Positions 1 to 7,737 of a DNA stretch of 64,000 nucleotides are shown piece after piece. The stretch's first letter is position 1. Every line of letters starts with the position of its first letter. Location: contig CAZXEN010000003.1 of the NCBI GenBank assembly GCA_964639765.1, positions 49,305-113,304 on the forward strand, read 5' to 3'. A program made the position numbers and the translations under genes. Source of the stretch: Scybalousia_A sp964639765 (GTDB taxonomy: Bacteria; Bacteroidota; Bacteroidia; Bacteroidales; P3). The notes beneath the pieces were generated by a model. The model made no database searches. It saw only the letters and a list, made by a program, of their open reading frames with translations, and was not told where the DNA came from.

Positions 1-125
1 ACGTAGTAGGCTCTGTAGGATATTATGCACAGGATGTGTTCAGAGAAACCGCCAAACAATATGATGTGAAAGTTGGCAAGGTGATACAGGCTCCTTTGGA
101 AGAACTGATAAAATATCACTTATAG
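1..125 (+). CDS. C-terminal end of a BadF/BadG-type ATPase / N-acetylglucosamine kinase-like protein (partial)
   Basis: Only the last 40 codons are in the window, read in the frame starting at base 3 and ending at TAG 123-125. The visible tail, with GSVGYYAQDVFRETAKQYDV followed by a VGKV..AP.EELIKYH ending, resembles the C-termini of Bacteroidota BadF/BadG/BcrA/BcrD-type ATPases annotated as N-acetylglucosamine kinase-like. These are ASKHA-fold sugar kinases that would phosphorylate an amino sugar in the cytoplasm. No catalytic motif is visible, so the family call rests on the tail alone. The gene converges on yajC and both probably end in the hairpin at 133-176. Confidence 0.5.
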   Translation, partial: VVGSVGYYAQDVFRETAKQYDVKVGKVIQAPLEELIKYHL

Positions 126-132
126 GACAATA

Positions 133-176
133 AAAACAAAGCGGACGAAAGTCTTTCTTTCGTTCGCTTTTGTTTG
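133..176. terminator. Bidirectional terminator between the partial kinase gene and yajC
   Basis: An inverted repeat pairs a left arm ending GCGGACGAAAG (to about 151) with a right arm starting CTTTCGTTCGC (from about 157). It has one G-T pair and one bulge. A-rich and T-rich flanks make it usable from both strands, as expected between two convergent genes. Confidence 0.75.
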
Positions 177-197
177 TCTGAAAAACTGAGAGAAACT

Positions 198-527
198 TTA
201 TCTCTTTTCCTCTGCAGGTGAAGACATATCCATAGCAATAGCTGCTTTTTCTATTTCTATCACAACTTCGTGTGCTACTTCTATCATAACTGTTGTTTCT
301 TTTACTTCTTTTATTTTCCCATGAACACCTCCCAAGGTAACAACTTGCTGACCTTTTTGAAGCATTTCCCTGAATTTCTTTTCCTCTTTTTGTTTTTTTG
401 TCTGAGGTCTTATCATAAAGAAGTAGAATATAACGATTATAAGAAGCAACATTACCAATGAGCCTCCAGCTCCTGAGCCTTGTCCGTTTTGTCCGCCCAT
501 CATGAGCATAATACTTAGTAAATTCAT
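198..527 (-). CDS. yajC: Preprotein translocase subunit YajC
   Basis: A 109-residue inner-membrane protein that accompanies the SecDF part of the Sec translocon. A glycine-rich start is followed by one hydrophobic segment at about residues 22-40 and the family hallmark FFMIRPQTKKQKE. The cytosolic part contains the conserved VVTLGGVHGKI stretch. Length is normal for YajC. It is a single-gene unit with its own promoter-like box at 573-580 and the hairpin 133-176 behind it. In many Bacteroidales yajC lies next to ybbR and coaE. Here those two genes are about 4.3 kb away in a separate operon, so the usual cluster seems to have been split. Confidence 0.93.
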   Translation of the reverse strand: MNLLSIMLMMGGQNGQGSGAGGSLVMLLLIIVIFYFFMIRPQTKKQKEEKKFREMLQKGQQVVTLGGVHGKIKEVKETTVMIEVAHEVVIEIEKAAIAMDMSSPAEEKR

Positions 528-572
528 CTCTGTTTATTTTTTATTGATTAAATATTCTTTAATTTCACCGTG

Positions 573-580
573 CAAAAGTA
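573..580 (-). promoter_or_regulatory. -7 box upstream of yajC
   Basis: The minus strand reads TACTTTTG, a match to the Bacteroidota -7 consensus TAnnTTTG, about 46 bases before the yajC start codon. No clear TTTG -33 element was checked for. Confidence 0.55.
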
Positions 581-699
581 TAATATTTTTTTCTAATATC
601 AGTCTTTGCTGCACGGCAATCTTTTTATTTTACCCTATATTGTTTGTTGTCAAAGGATTTCTCTTGGTTTCCAAATCCAAAGAAACAATGAATCAAACA

Positions 700-1107
700 T
701 CAGAATCTGTCCTTGTGCATAAGCATAGCCTTTCCTATGATAGCTTGCTTACCTTCTTCGTCCTGCAAGACACATTCTATCACTCCTCTGTGCTTTTCTT
801 CATTAATTTCCATAACCTTGAAACACGCTTTGTAGTTTTTCTCCACAAAAACAGGAGCTCTGAAACTCATTTCCTGCATCATATAGATAGTACCTTCTCC
901 TGGCCACATAGTACCAAAAACTCTTGAGAACACAGCTCCAGCAAAAAATCCATGAACTATGCATTGTCCGAAAGGAGTATTCTTTGCATATTCCTGATTA
1001 ACGTGAATAGGGTTGTTGTCTCCACTTATTTCTGCAAATTTTTCAACGTCTTTTTGATGATACATTGTCTCAAAAACAAAAGTATCCCCGATTTTTATTT
1101 TCTCCAT
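700..1107 (-). CDS. MaoC-like hot-dog-fold hydratase ((R)-specific enoyl-CoA hydratase type)
   Basis: A 135-residue single hot-dog domain. The family signature D-x-N-P-I-H (SGDNNPIHVNQEYA) carries the catalytic Asp and His known from PhaJ-type (R)-specific enoyl-CoA hydratases and is followed by the conserved IVHGFFAGAVFSR helix. It probably hydrates a trans-2-enoyl thioester, but the substrate cannot be told from sequence. I start at ATG 1105-1107 (MEKIKIGD). The 18 upstream in-frame codons include the promoter-like TAACTTTG at 1132-1139 and lack family similarity. It follows mtaB on the same strand but has its own promoter. No other fatty-acid gene is adjacent. Confidence 0.85.
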   Translation of the reverse strand: MEKIKIGDTFVFETMYHQKDVEKFAEISGDNNPIHVNQEYAKNTPFGQCIVHGFFAGAVFSRVFGTMWPGEGTIYMMQEMSFRAPVFVEKNYKACFKVMEINEEKHRGVIECVLQDEEGKQAIIGKAMLMHKDRF

Positions 1108-1131
1108 TTGATATTTAGTTTTATTTTTCTG

Positions 1132-1139
1132 CAAAGTTA
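1132..1139 (-). promoter_or_regulatory. -7 box upstream of the MaoC hydratase
   Basis: The minus strand reads TAACTTTG (TAnnTTTG) about 25 bases before the chosen start codon. It supports the shorter start, because the longer frame would run through the promoter. Confidence 0.5.
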
Positions 1140-1185
1140 TTAATAAATTGTAACAAGGCAAGCAATTTATCAGATAAATATTACC

Positions 1186-2469
1186 CTAAACTTCAAAAAA
1201 CTCCATATTTTCAGAGAGTTTGTCCAAAATTATTTCTTCTATCGTGTTGGTTTTTGAAGAGTCAAACTTTGTTCTTACCCTTATGTAGTTATCAGTAAAG
1301 CCATACATATTGCCGTCTTTCTGACTTTCTTCCCATAGTACAGAGGTTTTTAAGCCAACATTTTGTTTGTAGAAAGCATGTTTTTTTTCTTCTGCGAGAT
1401 TTTGAAGCACCAGACTTCGTTTTCTTCTTACCGAAACAGGAACTTTCTCAGGCAGTTTAAGAGCATGGGCATCCGGTCTTTCAGAATAGGTGAAGACATG
1501 TATAAATGCAATAGGTAGGGATTCAAGAAAAGCAACTGCCTTTTCAAACTCTTCCTCGGTCTCTCCATTAAAGCCTGTCAGACAATCACATGCAATGAAA
1601 CAATCAGGCATCTTTTCTTTTATATACAGGACTTTTTCCCTGAAATGCTGTGTGTCATAGTTTCTTTTCATCATTTTCAGGACTTTGTCACTGCCTGCCT
1701 GCAAAGGGATGTGGAAATGAGGCATGAAGGAACGGGAAACTGAACAAAAATCTATAATCTCCTTGGTCAGAAGGTCGGGTTCTATGCTTGAAATTCTATA
1801 ACGTTTAATTTCTTCTATCCTGTCAAGTTCCTTTATAAGCATAAGGAAATTTTCATCAGTGCCTTTGCCGAAATCTCCAATATTCACGCCTGTAAGAACG
1901 ACTTCTTTCTTGTTTTCCTTCACCAAAAGATGAGCATCCTTCACAGCCTGTTCTATTGTACAGCTTCTGGAACGGCCTCTGGCAAAAGGAATCTCGCAAT
2001 AGGTACAAAAATAATCGCAACCGTCCTGCACTTTCAAAAATCCCCGTGTCCTGTCTGAAAAAGAAACAGAAGAATAGAAAGTATGCAAACGTGAAATATC
2101 TTTTACAAAGTTCTGCAGTTCCTCTTCCCTGCTCCATTGTTTTACTTTGTCTATCAAAAGATGTTTATTGTCGTTGCCAAGAATAAGATTAACACCTTCT
2201 ATCTTTGATATTTCGTCGGCATTTACCTGTGCAAAACAACCGATTACTGCTATCAGTGCGTCCGGATTAAGACTATGGGCCTGACGGACAGCATTCCTAC
2301 ATTTTTTTTCTGCAATGGAAGTAACGGTGCAGGTGTTTATGACATAGACATCTGCTCTTTGATGAAAAGAAGTTTCTTCGTAACCCTCTTTTACAAACCT
2401 TCTTAACAAATCTGAACTCTCTGCAAAATTCAATTTACAACCTAATGTATGAAAAGCTATCTTTGGCAT
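1186..2469 (-). CDS. mtaB: tRNA (N6-threonylcarbamoyladenosine(37)-C2)-methylthiotransferase MtaB
   Basis: Radical SAM methylthiotransferase of about 427 residues that converts t6A37 to ms2t6A37 in tRNAs reading ANN codons. The N-terminal UPF0004 domain shows cluster cysteines in TLGCKLNFAES, VINTCTVTS and VIGCFAQ. The radical SAM centre is CDYFCTYC (CxxxCxxC) followed by PFARGRSRS. A TRAM-like tail ends the protein. The H-x-LGCKLN start and GRSR motif separate MtaB from MiaB and RimO. I start at ATG 2467-2469 (MPKIAFHTLGC). An upstream in-frame start at 2514 would overlap the previous gene and adds no conserved residues. It is the last gene of the minus-strand run beginning at gtrA. Confidence 0.92.
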   Translation of the reverse strand: MPKIAFHTLGCKLNFAESSDLLRRFVKEGYEETSFHQRADVYVINTCTVTSIAEKKCRNAVRQAHSLNPDALIAVIGCFAQVNADEISKIEGVNLILGNDNKHLLIDKVKQWSREEELQNFVKDISRLHTFYSSVSFSDRTRGFLKVQDGCDYFCTYCEIPFARGRSRSCTIEQAVKDAHLLVKENKKEVVLTGVNIGDFGKGTDENFLMLIKELDRIEEIKRYRISSIEPDLLTKEIIDFCSVSRSFMPHFHIPLQAGSDKVLKMMKRNYDTQHFREKVLYIKEKMPDCFIACDCLTGFNGETEEEFEKAVAFLESLPIAFIHVFTYSERPDAHALKLPEKVPVSVRRKRSLVLQNLAEEKKHAFYKQNVGLKTSVLWEESQKDGNMYGFTDNYIRVRTKFDSSKTNTIEEIILDKLSENMEFFEV

Positions 2470-2497
2470 ATATTTTCTTGAATTTAATGTATCAAAG

Positions 2498-2917
2498 TCA
2501 GTATTCTGATGCAAGTTTCATTAATTCTTTTGAACAAGTTGCCTGAGGTTTTATAATCTCCTGCATAACCCTTTCTGCCAACTTGGGAGGAAAAACTCCC
2601 TTGTAAAGAAAATGTTTCAAAAGCTTTGTGTATTCTTCTTTCCATTCTGCTCCGTGGGGTTTGATGTCTGTCCCATATTTCCTAAGAGAGACAAAGTGTC
2701 CTATCTCATGCAAAGTTACCAACAAAAAAAGGAAAGGCGGAAGATTAGCATTGACGGTAATGATATTCTTGTGTTTGTAACAGGTTCCCAAAAAGACCTT
2801 ACGAGGATTTACAACCTTGAATACTATATTATATTGCAGGATTATGTGTGCTATATCCAGACTACAATCCTTTGGAAAGTATTTGTTCATCGCTAAAGAC
2901 AAATCCTGCTCGGTCAT
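2498..2917 (-). CDS. SprT-like zinc metallopeptidase-fold protein
   Basis: A 139-residue protein with the metal site LHEIGHFVSLRKYG (HExxH at about residues 70-74) and a downstream HGAEWKEEY, the H-G-x-x-W pattern of the SprT/Spartan-like family. Family members are zinc-dependent protease-fold proteins, but many bacterial SprT-like proteins have no proven substrate. No signal peptide is present, so a cytoplasmic location is likely. It starts at ATG 2915-2917, follows the small lipoprotein gene by 27 bases and precedes mtaB by 28 bases, so co-transcription is likely. The short length means essentially only the catalytic core is present. Confidence 0.8.
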   Translation of the reverse strand: MTEQDLSLAMNKYFPKDCSLDIAHIILQYNIVFKVVNPRKVFLGTCYKHKNIITVNANLPPFLFLLVTLHEIGHFVSLRKYGTDIKPHGAEWKEEYTKLLKHFLYKGVFPPKLAERVMQEIIKPQATCSKELMKLASEY

Positions 2918-2944
2918 TGCTCTGTTGTTAAAAAAAGATATTGA

Positions 2945-3121
2945 CTATTCCAAAGAAAGAATAGCCGTATCATTGGTTTTATCTAAACTGTTTTTATTCC
3001 TTGACCAAGTCGGGCAATCGCATTTTCCTTTGCGATGTTTCCGCATAGAAGTTTTTGAACTGCTACACGAAGACATCACAAATAAAAATGCCATAAGTAT
3101 GATAAAAAGTGCTTTTTTCAC
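2945..3121 (-). CDS. Small predicted lipoprotein with a CDCPTW motif (GTG start)
   Basis: A 58-codon frame that is easy to miss because it starts with GTG (3119-3121). It reads VKKALFIILMAFLFVMSSCS, a basic start, a hydrophobic stretch and a lipobox-like cysteine at residue 19. A short basic mature part contains RKHRKGKCDCPTW and ends at TAG 2945-2947. This is the layout of a lipidated periplasmic or outer-membrane peptide of about 40 residues. Small Bacteroidota lipoproteins with a K/R-rich stretch and a CDCP motif are familiar to me, but their function is not. It begins exactly one codon (CAG) after the TAA of the upstream protease and in the same frame. The SprT-like gene follows 27 bases later. 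Confidence 0.72.
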   Translation of the reverse strand: MKKALFIILMAFLFVMSSCSSSKTSMRKHRKGKCDCPTWSRNKNSLDKTNDTAILSLE

Positions 3122-3124
3122 CTG

Positions 3125-4798
3125 TTATTCTTTTATGAATTTTTGTACGTAGGCATTTTTGTTGGAATACAAACGGACAAAATATACACCTGTCGGCAAA
3201 GAAGAAATATCTATTGTTGATTTTCCCTCTGCTTTTGAAAGTTTGTCTGACAACATTGTTCTTCCCATATTGTCAAGAACAGCAATAACAGTATTTTCCT
3301 GAGGATTGTCTATGTTTATTCTTATATAATCCTTTGCAGGAGAAGGATAAACACTGAAAGACAAAGGATTGTTTTCAACTTCTTCCAAACCCGATGTCTG
3401 ATTATAGTATATTCCGTTCATTGTTGTTACTCCTGTATTGTTAGGGTCAAGCCATTGTGAAAGATATTGGAACTGCTTGTTGAATTGTCCATACCAGTCT
3501 CTCTGATCACTTGCACTTGAATTGCCACAATCAGAATATCCTCCTGTAAGTGTTCCCACCAAAAAACCGGAAGGATTGAACAAACCACTACCTGAAGAAC
3601 CTCCTTCCACTATACCAAAACCATTTGTTGTCTGAGCCCAATAAACTCTCCAGTGAGTTGATGTATAAGTTTCTTCTGCTGTTGGTTTCTGGGTAAAAGT
3701 AGATATTTTCTTTATATCTCCGCTTGGGTGATGTATGCAGACACCATTTGAAGGAGCAGTTGTACTTCTTGACCAGCCGGCAAAGTAAGGGTTAAGTGAA
3801 GAAGTTATACTTGTTTTCAATTTCATTAATAAATAGTCTGAACCGTTATCTCCATAGGTATTGTCATACGCTAATCTTGTACAACCTGTGTAAGAAGTAT
3901 AGGTTGGTTCTGAATTTGGAGTGGAACAACCTGAAGCCTCATAGTTAAAATAGAAAACAAAGTAGTTGAAATCACTTGTAGAGGAATATGTGATACAGTG
4001 TCCTGCTGAAAGAATATAAGGTTCTTTACTGTTGTTTGTTGTATTTACAAGAGTACCTGTACAAGCATAATAGGAATATCCTCCTCTTACCTGAATGCGG
4101 ACAACTGCTTTCTTTACATCCTGATAGTTGTTGCCTTCAGAACAGTTAATATTGACATTGCAGGAGCCGGAATCTCTGAATTTCCTTGTTATTCCGTCTG
4201 TAGATTCTTCATTGTCCTCTACAAACAGTTCATTCTGTTCTTCGAAATGTATAACAGGTCTGTAGAAATAGACAAATTCAGAAAGTTCTATCTGTGCTTT
4301 CTCTGCAATTCCTTTCGGCTGATAATACTCTATTATCATATCTTCGCCATAAACATACTCTGTAGCAAAGATTCCATTATCTGAATTATTGTCAGAAGTG
4401 TATGCTCCTAATATCTTGCTGTGATCTGAATTGTAAAGATAGAATTCTGCTCCCTTTGGCAGATAAAAATTATCAGAAGAGAAACCTATTGCGTAAGCAT
4501 AAGGGATATCTATCTTCAATACGTACAAATCATAATCATCAAAAGAGATATGTTTTGCATTGTCAAAGAAACTTTCAAACAAAGGCACGGCTACAGCACA
4601 TCTTTGAGCCTTAAAAAAGTTTGCATTCAAATCATCTTCTTCCAAAAGAGCATCTACATCCGGAGAAGCCAATGTTTTTGTTGGTACACTTATGTCGTTT
4701 TTCAAAGAGAAAGAACGAGGGAGTTGTTTTGTGCTTATTTGTGCATACATACTCATACTGAACAAAAGCACGCTAAAGATCAATGTAATTTTTTTCAT
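3125..4798 (-). CDS. Secreted trypsin-like serine endopeptidase with type IX secretion type A sorting domain
   Basis: A 557-residue exported protease. Residues 1-19 form a signal peptide ending MYA-Q. A pro-region runs to about residue 205. The peptidase core has the S1-type triad: His267 in LSAGHC, Asp321 in GSDYLLMKL and Ser402 in EGGSSGSGLF. Cysteines in the core suggest disulfides, and the layout is closest to lysyl endopeptidase-like enzymes. The last 80 or so residues (from VYPSPAKDYI through GVYFVRLYSNKNAYVQKFIKE, the final K/E end) form a Por/T9SS type A sorting domain, so export through SprA (encoded at 42.4-49.6 kb) is expected. It follows coaE by 11 bases in an operon. Cleavage specificity is inferred only. 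Confidence 0.85.
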   Translation of the reverse strand: MKKITLIFSVLLFSMSMYAQISTKQLPRSFSLKNDISVPTKTLASPDVDALLEEDDLNANFFKAQRCAVAVPLFESFFDNAKHISFDDYDLYVLKIDIPYAYAIGFSSDNFYLPKGAEFYLYNSDHSKILGAYTSDNNSDNGIFATEYVYGEDMIIEYYQPKGIAEKAQIELSEFVYFYRPVIHFEEQNELFVEDNEESTDGITRKFRDSGSCNVNINCSEGNNYQDVKKAVVRIQVRGGYSYYACTGTLVNTTNNSKEPYILSAGHCITYSSTSDFNYFVFYFNYEASGCSTPNSEPTYTSYTGCTRLAYDNTYGDNGSDYLLMKLKTSITSSLNPYFAGWSRSTTAPSNGVCIHHPSGDIKKISTFTQKPTAEETYTSTHWRVYWAQTTNGFGIVEGGSSGSGLFNPSGFLVGTLTGGYSDCGNSSASDQRDWYGQFNKQFQYLSQWLDPNNTGVTTMNGIYYNQTSGLEEVENNPLSFSVYPSPAKDYIRINIDNPQENTVIAVLDNMGRTMLSDKLSKAEGKSTIDISSLPTGVYFVRLYSNKNAYVQKFIKE

Positions 4799-4809
4799 TG
4801 TATTTGTTG

Positions 4810-5415
4810 TTAATTTGTTATTGATAATTGTTTTAATTCTCTGTCTATATTTATTACTTGCGGCAAAACTAATGCCAAATTATCATTAAGTATAACATAA
4901 TCACTGTTGGAAATCTTATACTCAACAGAAATTTGATTGTTCATTCTTTGCTGTATTTCCTTTTTTGAAGCACTGTCTCGCTGCATTGTTCTCTTGAGGA
5001 CAAGATCAGAAGGTGTGTTTATACAGACAAGTTTGTCAAAAAGTTTTTCCCACTTGGTTTCAAAAATAATTGCGCTTTCCATTATTATATAAGGAGTATT
5101 CAAAAGCGAATATGTCTTAAGGAAGTCAAGATATTTTTTTTGCACCAAAGGATGAATAAACGCATTTAGTTTTTGAAGTTTCTCCTTATCTGAAAAAACT
5201 ATCTGTGCAAGTTTTCTATTGTTTAACACATTATTTTCAAAAAGCTTTTCAGAAAACATTGTTTCCAGTTTCTGTTGTACTTCTTTTTGTTCGTATAGAG
5301 ACTTTGCCTGTTTGTCTGCATTAAAAACGGGTACACCAAGATGTGCAAAGACTTTTGAAATAAGAGTCTTTCCGCAACCAATACCTCCTGTCAGCCCTAT
5401 TGATAGTGTCTTCAT
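4810..5415 (-). CDS. coaE: Dephospho-CoA kinase
   Basis: A 201-residue cytoplasmic P-loop kinase for the last step of coenzyme A synthesis, ATP plus dephospho-CoA to CoA. The Walker A motif is TGGIGCGKT near residues 9-17. Further family features are the FNADKQAKSLY segment (substrate-binding Asp region), FIHPLVQKKY and the lid region KRTMQRDSASKKEIQQRM. Length matches the family. It starts one base after the ybbR stop codon, showing tight coupling, and is followed 11 bases later by the T9SS protease. The ybbR-coaE pairing is a common Bacteroidales arrangement. Confidence 0.95.
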   Translation of the reverse strand: MKTLSIGLTGGIGCGKTLISKVFAHLGVPVFNADKQAKSLYEQKEVQQKLETMFSEKLFENNVLNNRKLAQIVFSDKEKLQKLNAFIHPLVQKKYLDFLKTYSLLNTPYIIMESAIIFETKWEKLFDKLVCINTPSDLVLKRTMQRDSASKKEIQQRMNNQISVEYKISNSDYVILNDNLALVLPQVINIDRELKQLSITN

Positions 5416-5416
5416 A

Positions 5417-6400
5417 CTATTTAAACAAAATATATTCTACTTTTTCCGGTACAATATTTACAATTCTTATGTATTCTGGAATATTTGATAGATATACTTT
5501 TAATTTTTCATTCTTTTCCAAGACTTCATTGGAACAAATCACGTATGCTTTGAAATCCTTTGTGTTTGCTTTGTTGTAGTCTTTCATTGCAACACGGTAA
5601 CGCAGTTTGACTTGCTGAGGCAATATCTTTATGTTCTTGTAATCTTCGTACCTTACCACATCTACAGGTATGCTTACAACGTTTTCTGTGTATTTCTCTG
5701 CAACTATTCTTGTTGGAATCACTGTAGTTTTACAAACAAGGGTGGATTTCAAGGAAGAAACATCAACAGGAATGTTGAGAACAACTGTCCTGTTTATGTT
5801 TTTGTATGAAATTTTTTGAGTATAGAGAGTATCCAATTTATCCAAATCTTCTTTGTTTCCCTCTACAACAGCCTCTTTTATCAACATTTCTGGTTTGCTG
5901 TAAGCATCGTATGGTTTCTGAAACGAAAAAACAGCACGACATACAACAGGAACTTTCTTTGAATAGACTTTATTCCATACAAGATTTATATTTTCAGGAC
6001 TTATCTTTGTATTGTTTGACACTGTTCCTATTTCTTCTGTTATCATAGGCTTGAGTCTTGAGGTAGGTATTCTGCTTTTGCCTTTTGAAAGGTCAAGATT
6101 TATGTCGTCAATATCCAAAACCACCTTCTTTTTATGTGAAACAAAGAGTTGGTTGGCCAAATATTCAAATCCACTTGTCCTCACTTCCACTGTTATAACG
6201 CTGTCTTTTGTGTAAAAGTTTGTTTTATTGGAGTTGTCCACAAAACTTATAGGGAATGTTTCGCTGTATATGTATTCTTTGGAATAGGTTATGGAGACCC
6301 ACAATGCAAAACTCAACAACAGACAAAGAAGGAAAACATTCACCTTCTTGTTTGTAACAATCTTCCGTAAAAAGCTTTTTGTCAAAAAAGAATACTTCAT
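5417..6400 (-). CDS. YbbR-like (CdaR-type) membrane-anchored protein
   Basis: A 327-residue protein with one membrane segment at about residues 20-38 (NVFLLCLLLSFALWVSITYS) and a large extracytoplasmic part of repeated beta-rich YbbR-like units. In Firmicutes the YbbR/CdaR protein regulates the diadenylate cyclase CdaA. In Bacteroidota it is usually beside coaE and its role is not established, so I do not assign a regulator function. The start ATG overlaps the gtrA stop by four bases and its stop lies one base before coaE. Confidence 0.8.
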   Translation of the reverse strand: MKYSFLTKSFLRKIVTNKKVNVFLLCLLLSFALWVSITYSKEYIYSETFPISFVDNSNKTNFYTKDSVITVEVRTSGFEYLANQLFVSHKKKVVLDIDDINLDLSKGKSRIPTSRLKPMITEEIGTVSNNTKISPENINLVWNKVYSKKVPVVCRAVFSFQKPYDAYSKPEMLIKEAVVEGNKEDLDKLDTLYTQKISYKNINRTVVLNIPVDVSSLKSTLVCKTTVIPTRIVAEKYTENVVSIPVDVVRYEDYKNIKILPQQVKLRYRVAMKDYNKANTKDFKAYVICSNEVLEKNEKLKVYLSNIPEYIRIVNIVPEKVEYILFK

Positions 6401-6831
6401 TTTACATCTTTCTTTTTAAAAGTAAAAAATCTTTGTCCGATATAGTTGAGCAATACAAACAGAACCATTCCGACAAACATCGCAACATTCTCCTGTACCG
6501 TCTTGTCAAACGAATTCATAAGCCATTTCATCGCAGGTTTTGCTATTCCGTAGGCAACAAGATAACAAATTCCTATGTTAAGAATAAACTTCAACACCAC
6601 AGCAAGGCTCCTTTCTTTGTATTCAAAGGTATAGTATTTATTAAGAAAATAACTGAGCACACTACCAAGAAAATAATTGGCAAAACTTGAAAGCCAATAG
6701 CCGCAATGAAAGACATTGTACATAACAAACATCACAGTTGTACCAAACACAGTGTTTATGATTCCTACAATAATGAACCGTAAGAGAGTTTTGTCATAAA
6801 ATATATTCAGTAACTTTCTAATCATTGCCAT
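6397..6831 (-). CDS. GtrA-like small integral membrane protein
   Basis: A 144-residue protein with four predicted membrane helices (LLRFIIVGIINTVFGTTVMF, the SSFANYFLGSVLSYFLNKYYTF helix, a third at LKFILNIGICYLVAYGIA and a last ending GQRFFTFKKK). The N-K-x-[YF]-T-F motif is typical of GtrA/PF04138 proteins, which are proposed to help flip undecaprenyl-linked sugars or act near cell-wall glycosylation. I start at ATG 6829-6831. A longer frame would begin with TTG inside the TAATTTTG promoter-like box at 6846-6853. The stop overlaps the ybbR start by four bases, so it likely heads the gtrA-ybbR-coaE-protease-lipoprotein-SprT-mtaB unit. Confidence 0.83.
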   Translation of the reverse strand: MAMIRKLLNIFYDKTLLRFIIVGIINTVFGTTVMFVMYNVFHCGYWLSSFANYFLGSVLSYFLNKYYTFEYKERSLAVVLKFILNIGICYLVAYGIAKPAMKWLMNSFDKTVQENVAMFVGMVLFVLLNYIGQRFFTFKKKDVK

Positions 6832-6845
6832 ACAATTATCCTTGG

Positions 6846-6853
6846 CAAAATTA
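6846..6853 (-). promoter_or_regulatory. -7 box upstream of gtrA
   Basis: The minus strand reads TAATTTTG 14 bases before the gtrA start ATG. It excludes the longer TTG-initiated frame and gives a short leader for the seven-gene minus-strand run. Confidence 0.5.
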
Positions 6854-6888
6854 CACAAAAAATTTTACATTCAGGACCTGTGTCCGTT

Positions 6889-7533
6889 TTATTTTGCCAA
6901 AGAGATATAAACCAGACATTTGGTTTCGTAGTATTCCAAAGAAGAAATCATGTTCTTCAAATCATATATTTCATAAAAACCTTTGTAGTCCGACATTTCC
7001 TCATAAGCATCTTTGCCTTTCAGATACAGTATTCCGTTTCTCAGTTTATGAAAAGAATTCTGGGAAATCCTGCCTTTTGACAACAAAAGAAAATCTTTCA
7101 TGTTGGTAACTGCTCTTGAAACAATAAAATCATATTTGCCCTTCAGTTCTTCACAGGCTATTTGCTCTGCGATAACATTATCTAGGTTCAAGGCTTCCTT
7201 TATTGCATTGACAACTTTTATTTTCTTTGCGGTACGGTCTATAAGATGAAAACGGGTCTGAGGAAAAAGAATGGCAAGAGGTATTCCCGGAAAACCTCCT
7301 CCTGTTCCTACGTCAAGAATGCTTGCACCCGTAAGAAAAGGACATACTTTTCCTATACATAGAGAATGAAGGATATGATGATAAAAAAGATTGTCTATAT
7401 CTTTTCTTGATATCACATTTATTTTTTCATTCCATTCCTTGTATAAGGCAGGCAACTGTAAAAACTGTTCTCCCTGTTTTTCTGTCAAAAAGGGGAACAA
7501 TGTCTTCAAGTATTTTATTTCTTCATTCTCCAT
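6889..7533 (-). CDS. rsmG: 16S rRNA (guanine(527)-N7)-methyltransferase RsmG
   Basis: A 214-residue SAM-dependent methyltransferase that modifies G527 of 16S rRNA. The glycine-rich SAM loop is LDVGTGGGFPGIPLAILFP. Upstream is the family stretch KEWNEKINVISRKDIDNLFY with the HHILHSL motif, and downstream are the acidic DRTAKKIKVV and FIVSRAV. I start at ATG 7531-7533 (MENEEIKYL). The longer frame would use TTG 7555-7557, which lies in the T-run of the tRNA-Ser terminator. There is no promoter match in the short gap to that terminator, so read-through or an unrecognised promoter may drive it. Confidence 0.92.
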   Translation of the reverse strand: MENEEIKYLKTLFPFLTEKQGEQFLQLPALYKEWNEKINVISRKDIDNLFYHHILHSLCIGKVCPFLTGASILDVGTGGGFPGIPLAILFPQTRFHLIDRTAKKIKVVNAIKEALNLDNVIAEQIACEELKGKYDFIVSRAVTNMKDFLLLSKGRISQNSFHKLRNGILYLKGKDAYEEMSDYKGFYEIYDLKNMISSLEYYETKCLVYISLAK

Positions 7534-7556
7534 AAACTGATAATGCTTTACAGACA

Positions 7557-7596
7557 AAAAAAGGATTGAAAACCTCTCCTTGTTCCCAATCCTTTG
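7557..7596 (-). terminator. Terminator of tRNA-Ser
   Basis: On the minus strand AAAGGATTG (7588-7596) pairs with CAATCCTTT (7560-7568) around a loop of 19 bases and is followed by a T-run. It lies between the tRNA and rsmG. Confidence 0.65.
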
Positions 7597-7606
7597 TTCT
7601 TTTTCG

Positions 7607-7694
7607 TGGCGGAGAGTGAGGGATTCGAACCCCCGGAGGTGTTACCCTCAACGGTTTTCAAGACCGCCGCTATCGACCACTCAGCCAACTCTCC
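7607..7694 (-). tRNA. tRNA-Ser (anticodon UGA)
   Basis: An 88-base cloverleaf including an encoded CCA (7607-7609). The acceptor stem GGAGAGT pairs with ACTCTCC, and the discriminator is G. The anticodon arm reads CGGTC-TTGAAAA-CCG, giving anticodon TGA for UCA codons. A long variable arm (GAGGGTAACACCTC) is typical of class II tRNA-Ser. The T arm GGGGGTTCGAATCCC is intact. Confidence 0.97.
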
Positions 7695-7699
7695 GTGTG

Positions 7700-7730
7700 C
7701 AAAAGTAGTATAATTTTGTTTTCTGGCAAA
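7700..7730 (-). promoter_or_regulatory. Promoter of tRNA-Ser (TTTG-N19-TACTTTTG)
   Basis: The minus strand has TTTG at 7727-7730 and TACTTTTG at 7700-7707, separated by exactly 19 bases. This is an ideal Bacteroidota promoter. The -7 box ends only five bases before the first base of the mature tRNA. Confidence 0.8.
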
Positions 7731-7737
7731 TTTTTTC

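Noticed and set aside
502..927. Plus-strand frame of 141 codons
   Set aside because: It is antisense to the MaoC hydratase gene and its upstream region, with no protein-like features.
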